Source: Dipteris shenzhenensis (Eukaryota; Polypodiophyta; Polypodiopsida; Gleicheniales). Taken from it: a DNA stretch of 64,000 nucleotides. Below the pieces are notes generated by a model. The model ran no database searches. It had not been told where the DNA came from and saw only the letters and a list, made by a program, of their open reading frames with translations. Every line of letters starts with the position of its first letter. Positions within the stretch are counted from its first letter, which is position 1. The position numbers and the translations under genes are program-made. This document shows, piece by piece, positions 53,201-63,880 of the stretch. The DNA is taken from the NCBI GenBank assembly GCA_047967505.1, contig CM106538.1. One strand, written 5' to 3'.

Positions 53201-54163
53201 TGGAACCTTCCTCGTAAAAGACAGCAGAGACACTCTCAATTGCTCTCCCCCTCTCCCTCTCTCAACAGATACACTAGGGCCCAGGACAGTCGTTGAGCTG
53301 GACCCCGCCGAAGGTTTTTATTACTTGAGAGAAAAATGAGTACAAGAGTTCAGCGTGGAAGCTGTTCCTCCATAAATCCAAACGTAAAAATGAATCATTA
53401 CATGAGCTCTTAGGCTCCCTTTCTTGGTAACAAGCCACTTGTCAAATTCTACATTACTTTCCTAATTACATGCCACTAAAGGCAACTCTGGAGTCTTCGA
53501 AGCACTTGGTCACGCGAACCGCCTCCTAAACTCTTGTTAGGCTCCATTGCGCTTAGGACAATAACTCTTCCTAGTACCTGCAACAATTAATTAAAGTGTA
53601 CCACCATGGCACCCATTAATTGTTAGCGCTTTGCATGCAAATAACACATTGTGGACTAATTCTAGTCACGGTGGGCGTCCCCACTGAACACATGTGCACA
53701 CATAACAAATATAAAAATATATATTTATTCTCTGGTTGACCGAAGTCAACGCCCTTGATCATAATTAAGAGGCTTTAACCAAGGGTCGAGGCGCCTTAAT
53801 TATAGTCAAGTCTCTCCAACTGAAGTTGGCACAACTCTCCAACCGAAGTTGGCACATCTTGGTTAACCGTAGTTAACCCTCTTGACGCATGCCAAGTCTC
53901 GTTGATCGGAGTCAACACTCTCTGACCGTAGTCAGCTCTGTGGTTCTCTGGTTAATTGTAGTTAACCCTCTTGGTAATAAACCAAGTCTCCCCGACCGAA
54001 GTCAGGTTTACTTGACCAGAGTCAAGTATCTTTGACCATAGTCAAATCTTTGACCATTAAAAGAACTCTTTGACCATAATTAACACAAATGGAAAACTCT
54101 TTAATTATGATCAAATAAATGGTCAACTGTACTTTGACTTAGGATATTTGCATTGTGGTGACA
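53201..54163 (-). repeat. Gypsy-4 3' LTR (element orientation)
   Basis: 963 bp, plus-strand ends TGGAACC and GGTGACA. An A/T-rich TATA region (about 53707-53727) lies downstream of the dyad array in element sense, so the array (53735-54046) is in U3. Confidence 0.93.
53735..54046 (-). repeat. Dyad array in U3 of Gypsy-4 (3' LTR)
   Basis: Units include GTTGAC-CGAA-GTCAAC (53735-53750), CCAAC-TGAA-GTTGG (53816-53829), CCAAC-CGAA-GTTGG (53839-53852), GGTTAAC-CGTA-GTTAACC (53861-53878), CTGAC-CGTA-GTCAG (53922-53935), CTTGAC-CAGA-GTCAAG (54011-54026) and TTTGAC-CATA-GTCAAA (54031-54046). Units near 53901 and 53950 have one mismatch each that is absent in the other LTR. Confidence 0.92.
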
Positions 54164-54176
54164 TCCCCTCGGCTTC
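54164..54176 (-). other. Polypurine tract of Gypsy-4
   Basis: The minus strand GAAGCCGAGGGGA lies directly before LTR start TGTCACC. Confidence 0.85.
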
Positions 54177-57100
54177 TATTCAGTTGACCTCAACTGAAAA
54201 GCTTTCTTGTAAACATCCAAAAGCTGTGGATGATCGGACAACATGTCTTCATCCATCCACTTGGCCTCTAATGCCATATAATTCTTGAATTTTACAAGAT
54301 ACCTGTAAAACTCCTTGCCCTGAGCGCCTTTGCGTACAGTATGGTACACAATATGCTCTGGCTGCTGGACCTCCTCCAACTCATCCACTTCTGGTGGATC
54401 CTCTGATACTGGCTCTGTAGGCTCAAGCCCCTGGAATTTCTTTAGAAGACTCACATGGAATGCATTCTGAATCCTCCAATGCTCTGGCAATGCTAACCTG
54501 TATGCAACCTCATTTATTCTTTCTGTAACCCTGAAAGGGCCATAGTACCTGGGAGATAACTTTGCATACACTTTCTGTTTGCCTTTAAACTTACGGAGCC
54601 TAGCTTTCTCGAACTTCAAAAGTACCCAATCCCCTTCCTTGAGATCTAGCTGTCTCCTATGCTTATCTGCAACTCTTTTATGCTTCTCTTGAGACCTTTC
54701 TATTGCTGTCCGGACTTGGCTGTAAGCTGTCTGGAGGTCTCTCACAAACTGATCAGGTGCAAATATTTCGTCCTTGGTCCTCAGGATAGGTGGCAGAATC
54801 ACCTTTCCATAGATGACCTCAAAGGGGGCTTTCCCTGTAGAGCTGTGTACTGTATTATTGTAAGCAAACTCTACCAATGGTAGGTACTTTTCCCAGTCTG
54901 AACCTTGGTCACCCACGTAGCATTTCAGCATATCCAATGCTGTAGAATTTGCTACTTCACTTTGACCATCTGTCTGGGGATGAAAAGAAGAAGAAAATTT
55001 CAAATTTGTCCCCATATTATCAAATAAAGCTCTCCAGAATAGACTGGTCATTCTGGGATCTCGATCACTGACAATGGACTTAGGCATACCATGGTACTTA
55101 AAAATCTGCGCCATGAAAAGCTTAGCCATATGATTTGCCTTCATGGTTTTACAAACTGGAATGAAATGAGCTTGCTTGCTGAATCTATCAATGATAGTCC
55201 AAATCCCATCATTCCCTGACTTTGATCTTGGCAAATCAAAAATGAAGTCCATTGTAATACTTTCCCACGATGCCTGAGGCACGGGAAGAGGCATAAGTAG
55301 GCCAGGTTCCTTCCATCTATCATACTTCACTTTCTGACACGTAAGGCATTCAGTAACAAACTGATGTATATCTTTTCGCATTCCTGGCCAAAAGAAATAC
55401 CTCTCTAGTGTTAGAGTCAATCCTACGTCTCCATGCGGTTTCACCCACACAGTGCAAAACCCTATTGTTAGTGTTTCTGTTGACATCTGATCTTGCATGA
55501 GTTGAGTCGGTGTAGCAATCCTAGGGGTGCAATAGTGAGCATCTTTTTGATGAGCCGAGCACTCACATGGAGCAATTGAGTGCAGGGTTTATTAGTCAAA
55601 TTGAAGGGTGAGAGGAATACATGCTTGCCCAATGGTTGAAGCTTTGACTCAACTTTCAAGCATGGTCCTCAAGCTAGATCGTGTGTCCTTGAAATTTTTG
55701 TGCTAGACTAGCCTTCCTCCATCATTGTTCATTGGTGAATGGAGCAACGGAGTTGAAGATTGTAGATGGAGGCCAAAGCAAGAGTGATGAATGCCTCAGG
55801 GTAACCCTAGTGTGTGCTCAAGGAGGGGAGAAATCCCTACTTGTACTCAGGGGGGATTTTGTTGCTGTAATCCTCTATGTCCAGCATAAGGAGGTGCATG
55901 GCATTCCTTCAAAATCTTTTTCCTCATCTCTTGGGTGATGCATAGGTAGTCATCTTTCATTAGATACCCATCTTTCAGGGAATAGTGACTGGTGGACTGC
56001 CCCTCTTGCATTTGCTGTAAAATCTCGCCAAAGTCTGCATCATTAGCATATTGCTCCCTCATGCCTTCTAGGTCCTGATGATAAGCAATAGTCACATTAT
56101 TGACCTGGGGTCTTCGGGACAAGGCATCTGCCACTCTGTTCCGAATTCTTGGGGTATGGACAATCTGAAAATGATACATTGACAGCATATTTGCCCATTT
56201 CATATGCTTCTCGGAAAGCTTTGTCTAAGTCAAAAAGTATCTCAGACTTTGGTGATCTATTTTAACTGTAAAATCTGCACCCAAAAGATAATGCTTCCAT
56301 ATATGGATGGCATGGATTACAGCCAATAACTATTTCTCATAGATTCCCAGATATCTCTCTGCATCCCAGAGTCTCCTGCTCTCATAGGCCACTACATGAC
56401 CATTCTCATGCAATGCAGCCCCAACACATTCCCCACAAGCCCCAACACATTCCCCACAAGCATCACAATCCACATCAAATAGCTGATACAAATCTGGAAC
56501 TATTAAGATTGGCTCTGTGGTCAGCCTCTCTTTGAGTGTGATGAAGGCTATCTTTTGAGGAATTCCCCATCTGAAAGCTACATTTTTCTAAGTAAGATCA
56601 TGGAGCGGAGCGGCTATATCAGCAAAATGCCTGATAAATCTTCTGTAGTAAGAACACAAGCCTAGGAAACTTCGAACTTCATGCACAGTTTTCAGCTTTG
56701 GCCATTCGTGAATGGCACAAATCTTTGCCGGATCCATCCGTATCCCATCTTTGGATATTATATGCCCAAGTAATGGATTTCTTCCAGGAAGAATTCACTT
56801 TTCTTGCTGTTTGCATAGAGCTGATGATTTCTCAGCTCTTGAAACACTATAGCAAGATGTTCCTTGTGCTCTTCTTCGGACTCAGAAAAGACAATTATGT
56901 CATCAAAGAAGGTACCAGTGAACTGTCTGTAGGGTCGGAAGATACGATCCATCATCCTATTGAAAGTAGCTGGGGCATTTGTCAATCCAAAAGGCATCAC
57001 CAGATATTCATACAACCCAAAAGTAGTGCGGAACGCTGTCTTGTGCACATCCTGAGGCTGTATCCTCACTTGGTGATAGCCACTCTTTAAGTCTATCCTG

Positions 57101-57477
57101 CTGAAAACTGAAGCTCCATTTAACTGGTCCAGCACATCATCAATGCGTGGAATAGGGAATCTATTCTTGATGGTCGTTTTGTTCAGTGCGCGGTCATCGA
57201 CGCACATACGGAATGAGCCATCTTTCTTCTGTACTAGCAATACAGAGGAACAAAAAGGAGAAGAACTGGGCTGAATCAACCCCTTGGACAACAAGTCCTG
57301 CACCTGAGTCATAATCTCTTCTCGCTGAGTTGCACTAACTCTGTATGGGGGCCTATTGGATGGCTCGCTGCCAGCAATGAGTTCTATGCCATGATCCTCA
57401 GGTCTCTCAGGGGGTAGCTCCCCTAGCAAAGCGTCAGAAAAGCAATCTTTAAAATTTTCAAGGAACTGAAATTTATT
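54176..57477 (-). pseudogene. Gypsy-4 pol: RT, RNase H, integrase, chromodomain-like tail
   Basis: RT (57429-56758) reads [45 protein letters not shown] and [12 protein letters not shown]. Degraded RNase H follows (56740-56210), including a 21-bp tandem duplication near 56410-56460, and ends RVADALSRRP. Integrase is split by an insertion: HAPPYAGHRG on one side, LERYFFWPGM, CLTCQKVK, MDFIFDLPRSKSGNDG, SDRDPRMTSLFW and TDGQSEVANS on the other, so D, D and E remain. The tail AKLSPRYYGPFRVTERI ... EHIVYHTVRKG ... YLVKFKNYMALEAKWMDE resembles a chromodomain. The last frame ends at the polypurine tract. Confidence 0.92.
55417..55858. other. Unidentified ~440-bp insertion in Gypsy-4 integrase
   Basis: Gypsy-5 reads straight through here (CTTGAG-TTGTTGCT near 35082-35097), whereas Gypsy-4 carries about 440 extra bases between TTAGAG and TTGTTGCT. 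No coding capacity, terminal inverted repeat or target duplication is evident. Confidence 0.75.
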
Positions 57478-59327
57478 CTAATCTGCCTCACTTATTTCAG
57501 CATGCATTTCCACATCTCTCTCTTTTACAAAAATCATGTAAGCTGAAACTACAGACTTTATTTCTTTTCCAACAGAACTATTTGATACAATGGGAATAGT
57601 TTCCCCTCTATTCCTAGCAGCCACACGATATACTTTGCCCCTATGTACAAACTCGAGTACTCTTTCAAGAAGAGTCAACTTCACTGCCTTGCGATGGAAC
57701 CAAGGCATACCCAAGACTACATCATGATGTTTCAGTGGAGAAATGAAGAAGTCTTCCTGATCCATATTACTTTGCACATGAAGACGGAGCTTCCCTATCA
57801 AGGGAGTGACTGGCACAGGGTTCCCACAGAACATCTGATCGGCATCCAAAGCCCTGCCCAACTGCTCCGTCTTTATTCCCAGCCTCAAGGCTAGGTCCTC
57901 TCATATGAAATTATCAGTAGCCCCTGGATCAAATAAAATCAGCGCTTGCTGGTCTCTGACTTTGCCCCATGATAGCAGCAATTCTCATTCTTCTGGGTTT
58001 GAAACATGACCCAGTATGTCAGGAATTCCTCCTGCCATTGGCTTTTGCGATCCCTGTGGCTTCTCTGCCTCTTTTCCCTTCGAAGTTGAAGGCTTTTCTA
58101 GGCACTGGGCAGCCACATGCCCCTCTTTGCCACACTTAAAGCATTTCCCATCTCTGCGAAACTCAGCTATCTGTTCAGGAGTGAATGGGGATTTGCCTTT
58201 ATATGTCTTTGAAAACTGAGTACCCCTCAACTTCTGAGGCTGAAACCCTTTTTTTCAACCTTGGAATACTCTTTCTTTTTTTATTTTGAAAAATCAACTT
58301 TCTTCCTTTCAGCACGTCCTGCATCCCTGCATGCAAGGATAGTACTATAGATGGATCTTGTAACGGCACAAGACTAGCTACTGAAGCTGAATGCATAAGG
58401 TCTTGAATGTTCTTTGCCCCTAAAGCATTCACTACTGCCTGAATTCTTGGACTGAGACCTGCTCTATACTTTCTCATTTGGGTTCCTTTGGAGATCTTTT
58501 TGATAGGTGCAATTTGCAAATAAGCATCCCAATCTTGAAGAACATGATCTCTAAACTGTTTAGGCATAAACTGCTGATAGAAGGCTTTCTTGAAGTCCTT
58601 CCACCTCTTTGGGGCTGACCCATCTGTGGTCTGTGCACTCCACCATGCACTAGCTGTCGTTGTCAAGTGCAAACTGACCATTCTTAACTTGGAGGATTCT
58701 AAAAACTTTTCTGTACCGAATGCAGCATCTGTGCACTCCACCATGCACTAGCTGTCGTTGTCAAGTGCAAACTTACCATTCTTAACTTGGAGGATTCTAA
58801 AAACTTTTCTGTACCGAATGCAACATCAAACTGCCTGATGAACTGCAATGCTTTGTCTGTATGACCATATTGTCCATTGTAGGTCATAAACTTGACAGAT
58901 TTACCTCCCTCTTTGAATTCCTTGGTCTCTCTTGAAGACTTTTTCTTCCTAGACTTCTTGTGTTTCCTTCTTTTCCTGGATGGTTTATCTGATAAAGAAG
59001 AAGATACAAAAGTCGAGCTCGAGGTAGACGGTGAAGGACTAGGCGATCGGTGATGATGCCTCGATCTCTTCCTGCTATGAGACCGTCCCCTATGAGATCT
59101 CTCCCTCTCGGGCTGTACACGAGAGTGTGCCTCTGGCATTGGCACATCATAAGCATATTTTCTACTTGAAATAAATGCTGAGCTCTTGGATCCCTTCTGA
59201 GATTTTCCATCTCTTGCATACGAGTGCGTACCATCTGCTCAAATTCTTGCTGATTTTGCTGCACACTTCTCTGTCTTGGATGTGCATCCCTATCTTGTGA
59301 ATCCCTCTGGATAGGTGATTGAGCCAT
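57478..59327 (-). pseudogene. Gypsy-4 gag-protease
   Basis: Gag opens MAQSPIQRDSQDRDAHPRQR (59327), then a Ser/Arg-rich stretch (HSRVQPERERSHRGR...KRSRHHHRS, 59145-58990), then the gag core GKSVKFMTYNGQ, RMVSLHLTTTASAWWSAQ and RWKDFKKAFYQQFMP. A 98-bp tandem duplication (58632-58827) repeats part of the core and shifts the frame. A zinc knuckle CFKCGKEGHVAAQC (C-x2-C-x4-H-x4-C) follows near 58130. The protease active site reads LILFDPGATDNFI (D-P-G in place of D-S/T-G), broken by a stop right after. The C-terminal protease part is DVVLGMPWF. Confidence 0.9.
58632..58827 (-). repeat. 98-bp tandem duplication in Gypsy-4 gag
   Basis: TGTGCACTCCACCATGCACT... starts at 58632 and again at 58730. 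Units are nearly identical. Confidence 0.93.
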
Positions 59328-60870
59328 TTTCTTACAGCTTGTCTCAGATCTGCAAATTTCTCACACACACTGTGTATACACCTGATGCACGCAACCTTTG
59401 CTTTTCAAAGAGAAAAATTACCTCAACAAGAGGTGTCTTGCATTCACAATCTATGCCAGTACCGGGCTCTCAACTCAAGGCATATACCCACAAGGTTGCC
59501 AAGGCATCAACAACTATATTGCCCCTTTTCTGGCTGCTCCAAAAAGCACTGAGTATGCATCTGATTCCCTTTTCCTGAACACAAAGGCATGCATTTTCTC
59601 TTTTTCTGCAAATCTCTGATTTTCTCTGATTCCTGCTTTTTCTAACAGTAAATACTCTCTCAGATAGGCGAAAACTGCTAGCAGAAACAGACTCTACAAC
59701 TGTCTTTTTTTTTTTTTTGGACAGTAACCAGATGGGTAACTACTGGTTACTCTAACCAGACTGACTGGTTCTGGTCTGGTTGGTCTGTAACTAGACCTCT
59801 AACCAGATTAACTAGATTCTGAAGTAGTTGAACCAGACTGGAATCTGGCTAGCTGAACCAGACTGAGATTGTGGTTAGCTGGACCAGTCTAGTCAACTAG
59901 ACTAGACTCTAACCAGAGTCTAAGTGAGTGGGATTGAGTTCCCTTAACCAGATTGGTCTGGTTAGATCAAATTGGCTGGACCTTTAACCAAGGTCAACAA
60001 AACCATGGTTGACTAACTGTAGTTAATCTTGACAGGGGTTGCTCTGACCCAGGTCTGCCACCTGGCTGCCACGTGTCCTGCCATGTCATCACCCTGCATG
60101 TGCTGCCATGTCAGCATTAGCTCCCACTGCCACATCAGCGTCCACACGTGTCTGCCACGTCAGCTCGCACGTGTGGCCGCTACGTCACCTGTGTGCCACG
60201 TGTCTTTACTTGTGAAGACTACCCCTACCACGTGTCAGGTCTGCCACATCAGCCTAAGGTTTGAGACCTTGGCTGGTTAGTCGGCGTCGCGCATCGCGCC
60301 AGCGCCGTGTTTCCTTTGGCAACACCTAGTGCTTGCGCAAGGAATCGATGACGGAACCTAGAAATCCCGTCAGCACTCAATGTAGTCGGCCCATCTATTC
60401 TCCGTCAATTCACGCCTGGACGAGTTCCAGCTGCAGGAGCTTCCGCATCACAACGCGCCATATAGCAAAAGCTTTATGGAGCCTGCGTTGTCCGTCGATG
60501 GTCCCGCCTGGTTTCTCGCCTGCCTAGCACTGATCTGATGCTCCAGTTCCGTCTGTCTTTGATACCACACCAAGCCTAGAATGTATGATGGCTCTTTAGC
60601 TCCCCGTGATCTCCCAACGCCAGAGCCAGTTCTCGGAAAGGATGCTCGCGTCGCCTGCAAACACCTCGTGACCACGGTTTGTTACCTTCACGGACTGTCA
60701 CATACACCCAATCACTCACCGCCTGAGCTTTCCATCTGCAAACATTTAATCACCACACTTTGCATTTGCCAACATGCTATACATTACACGATGCTTTATG
60801 TGGTCACGGTGGGTCTCTGCTTTCTTTCCCTTTGCTAGAATCGTCACAGCCTTAAAAGGCTATGAGCCTA
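59328..60870 (-). other. Gypsy-4 leader with two motif arrays
   Basis: About 1.5 kb separate the primer site from gag. 59736-59964 holds further dyads (AACCAG...CTGGTT at 59754-59770, AGTCTAGT...ACTAGACT at 59886-59903, GACTCT-AACC-AGAGTC at 59905-59920, TAACCAGA-TTGG-TCTGGTTA at 59945-59964). 60057-60262 holds repeated GCCACGTGTC/GCCACGTCAGC units with ACGT cores. 60270-60870 has no feature I recognise. Confidence 0.75.
60057..60262. promoter_or_regulatory. Cluster of G-box/ABRE-type ACGT motifs
   Basis: Repeats of GCCACGTGTC, GCCACGTCAGC, CACACGTGTC and TACGTCACC, with decayed GCCATGTCA/GCCACATCAGC relatives, fill about 200 bp. CACGTG and ACGTG cores are known plant bZIP/bHLH sites. Whether they act here is inference. 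Confidence 0.55.
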
Positions 60871-60883
60871 GGCTCTGATACCA
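60871..60883 (-). other. Primer-binding site, tRNA-iMet type (Gypsy-4)
   Basis: The minus strand TGGTATCAGAGCC lies one base inside the LTR edge. Confidence 0.93.
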
Positions 60884-60884
60884 A

Positions 60885-61822
60885 TGGAACCTTCCTCGTA
60901 AAAGACAACAGAGACACTCTCAATTGCTCTCCCTCTCCCTCTCTCAACAGATACACTAGGGCCCAGGACAATCGTCGAGCTGGACCCCGCCGAAGGTTTT
61001 TATTACTTGAGAGAAAACTGAGTACAAGAGTTCAGCCTGGAAGCTGTTCCTCCATAAATCCAAACGTAAAAATGAATCATTACATGAGCTCTTAGGCTCC
61101 CTTTCTTGGTAACAAGCCACTTGTCAAATTCTACATTACTTTCCTAATTACATGCCACTAAGGGCAACTCTGGAGTCTTCGAAGCACTTGGTCACGCGAA
61201 CCGCCTCCTGGACTCTTGTTAGGCTCCATTGTGCTTAGGACAATAACTCTTCCTAGTACCTGCACCAATTAATTAAAGCGCACCACCATGGCACCCATTA
61301 ATTGTTAGCGCTTTGCATGCAAATAACACATTGTGGACTAATTCTAGTCACGGTGGGCGTCCCCACTGAACACATGTGCACACATAACAAATATAAAAAT
61401 ATATATTTATTCTCTGGTTGACCGAAGTCAACGCCCTTGATCATAATTAAGGGGCTTTGACCAAGGGTCGAGGCGCCTTAATTATAGTGAAGTCTCTCCA
61501 ACCGAAGTTGGCACATCTTGGTTAACCATAGTTAACCCTCTTGGCGCATGCCAAGTCTCGTTGACCGGAGTCAACACTCTCTGACCGTAGTCAGCTCTGT
61601 GGTTCTCTGGTTAACCGTAGTTAACCCTCTTGGTAATAAACCAAGTCTCCCCGACCGAAGTCAGGTTTACTTGACCAGAGTCAAGTATCTTTGACCGTAG
61701 TCAATTCTTTGACCATTAAAAGAACTCTTTGACCATACTTAACACAAATGGAAAACTCTTTAATTATGATCAAATAAATGGTCAACTGTACTTTGACTTA
61801 GGATATTTGCATTGTGGTGACA
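60885..61822 (-). repeat. Gypsy-4 5' LTR (element orientation)
   Basis: 938 bp, plus-strand ends TGGAACC and GGTGACA. Confidence 0.93.
61417..61704 (-). repeat. Dyad array in U3 of Gypsy-4 (5' LTR), about 20-bp period
   Basis: Dyads lie at 61417-61432, 61498-61511, 61520-61537, 61540-61555, 61560-61575, 61581-61594, 61609-61626, 61629-61645, 61650-61665, 61670-61685 and 61691-61704. Centre-to-centre steps from the second unit on are about 24, 19, 20, 20, 30, 19.5, 20.5, 20 and 20 bp. Arms vary (CCAAC, GGTTAAC, CTTGGC, GTTGAC, CTGAC, CTTGGT, CCCGAC, CTTGAC, TTGAC), each with its complementary partner. Confidence 0.92.
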
Positions 61823-63560
61823 CAGGCATATGCTGATGATTCCTTTTTACTCCTCGAAATACGCAGCAAGATCTCTCTTCTTTGATGCATGCTCTCTCTC
61901 TTTATGGTTTAGCTGCTGGCCTTAATGTGAATTTTCAAAAGTCCAAGCTCTTGCCTCTGCACTCTAAAGAATGGCATTCTCTTTTATGGCCGGGTGATAT
62001 TATCCAACCTACTCAGTTGATCCGTCATCTTGGTTACCCTCTGGGTTGGATAATCACGTGTCGTCAGCAAGTTCATTGGGTTCTTGAAAATTTTTAAAAG
62101 AAGCTGGAATACTGGAAGCTTGCTACTTGGCCCTTGCATGTCAGGCTTCGTATTGTGCAATCTATTTTGATGGCATATATACAGTTTTATTTGCCTTTGA
62201 TTATGTTCAGCAAAGGGGATTTGACAGTTTTCATGTCCATGGTTATGGAGACTTTTTGGCACTCCAAACATGGCAAGAAGAGTTTGCGTTTGCTTTCTAT
62301 GCAGCATCTGTGTTCACCTAAGATGCACATTCTGGCTCACAAGGGCAACATGATGTTGCAATTTCTGCAAGGATCACAGCCATGGGCTGCCATGATACGT
62401 CACTTGCTTTCTCAGATTACTACTTCTGCTTTTGGTTTTTGGCAGCCCACTCCCTAGGACTTTCTTTTCGGTGCTCTTCAAGGGAAAATCAAAGGTTGCC
62501 CTCTAGTTTCCAATATGTTGATGGATTGGAAACATGTTCTTTCACATTTGGAATGGGATGGCCGGGATACTTTACAGGATAATTCCTTGAGGGCTGAAAG
62601 TGTACACTGGTATCGGGTGGTATCGGGTCTTTTCCCCTCCGCTGGCCTTGCAAGAGCCTCGACGGTCTTATTTTTTGAGTCTAAAGGGGATCCTTTTGGT
62701 TTCAGATATTGTTCATGATGATGGGACCCCTCTTTCTTTCCCTCAGGCTGCTGCAAAATATAGTCTTGGATTGCATTATCATCCGGTCTGGCAAAAGATT
62801 ATCTCCTTGATTCAGAATTTTACTCCTGTACCTACTTTGAAAGTGGAGGATCGACTGGACTCTTCATTTGCCAAGATCGACATGTCATCCTTTGCGGCTG
62901 TCCAAAATTACAGTTTCAGCGCTCAAAAGTTATTTTGCCTTTGCCTTGGGCTGCTCAGAGGGCAAATAAAATTTGGCATATGAATAGTACAGCAAAGTGG
63001 TGGCGAAAAAGATTGCATGGGGTTTGGAAAGCAAAAATTCACTTCGGCAACAAGTGTTTCTGTGGCGTGTTTTATTGGAAGTCTTTCCAATTGGACAGTT
63101 TTTGGCACAACGCCGTGTTGCTCCACCGCTTTGTCGCCGATGTTAGGCTCCCAGGGAAACAATGTCTCATCTCTTTTGGCACTGTTCTCATACATGTGAT
63201 TTCTCGGCATTATTGGGTCAAACTTTATGCGCCAGATTTCTAGGCTTTACTTTTGGCAATTACTTCTGGCTGTTTGGGATACATCCCCCTCGACATCAGT
63301 TTGTTTTTTTCTTTATTTGGGTTCGATATTGAGCACTTTGGACTCTGTGGAAGGACACAAATCATAGAGTTTTTGGTGACCTGACTTTCTCAGCTTACTC
63401 TTTCTTCAAGCACTCTTTGCAACAATCAATTTATGATTGTTTGCAAACAGGGTCTCTAGATCAGGATGTATATTTGTCATATATTAACATCTTTGCTTGA
63501 TGTATTTTGAGCATATCCTACTTTGGGATGCTCATCTTGTAATATAAAAGCAACAATATT
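61823..63560 (+). pseudogene. LINE-C ORF2, 3' part: YADD, thumb, zinc C-terminus and 3' end
   Basis: It resumes with QAYADDSFLLLE, LYGLAAGLNVNFQKSKLLPL and HLGYPLGW, then VRLRIVQSILMAYIQFYLPL and further frame-shifted blocks. Near 63040-63190 broken frames give FLWRVLLEVFPIGQFLAQRR-like sequence and CRRC...SHLFWHC, the zinc-binding RT C-terminal domain of plant LINEs. Many frameshifts are present. The element ends near 63560-63575 with a short A-run, followed by TGTGTGTG. It joins 51538-53200 once Gypsy-4 is removed. Confidence 0.87.
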
Positions 63561-63619
63561 TTCACCCAAAAAAATATGTGTGTGTGGGTGGCGGGGGGGG
63601 GTTTAGGGAAAATATGATT

Positions 63620-63880
63620 TAGGGATGCATTATCATCCTATATGGCAAGCTATTACTCGGATGCTTCAGCCATTTCAGCTAGTACCGCCTTTAGAACTTC
63701 AAGACAACCAGGCTTCACGATTGAACTCTTCTTCCACTACACTTGTCCATTCGTCCTTTGAAGCTGTCTCATATTACAGTCTCATCTTTATATAAAGTTT
63801 TGTTGTCTCCACCTTGGGCGTCAGATAGGGCTAATTAGATTTGGTGTTTGCATTATCCAGTCAAATGGTGAAGGGAAGAC
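63620..63880 (+). pseudogene. Second LINE-C-family 3' fragment
   Basis: GGATGCATTATCATCCTATATGG... matches LINE-C at about 62766-63010 in order (GCATTATCATCCGGTCTGG, TCATCCTTTGCGGCTGTC-like, CCTTGGGC...AAATTTGGC-like blocks), with many differences. It is a separate older truncated copy. Confidence 0.7.

Larger units (their letters stand above)
53201..61822 (-). mobile_element. Gypsy-4: full-length Ty3-gypsy chromovirus nested at the LINE-C YADD box
   Basis: LTRs of 963 and 938 bp (TGGAACC...GGTGACA on the plus strand), iMet primer site, polypurine tract, long leader, gag with CCHC, protease, RT, RNase H, integrase and a chromodomain-like tail are all present on the minus strand, with a 4-bp TSD. 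It is broken by a 98-bp tandem duplication in gag, stops in protease and RNase H, and an insertion of about 440 bp in the integrase zinc region (55417-55858). LTR pairs share most of their length with small indels. Confidence 0.95.
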
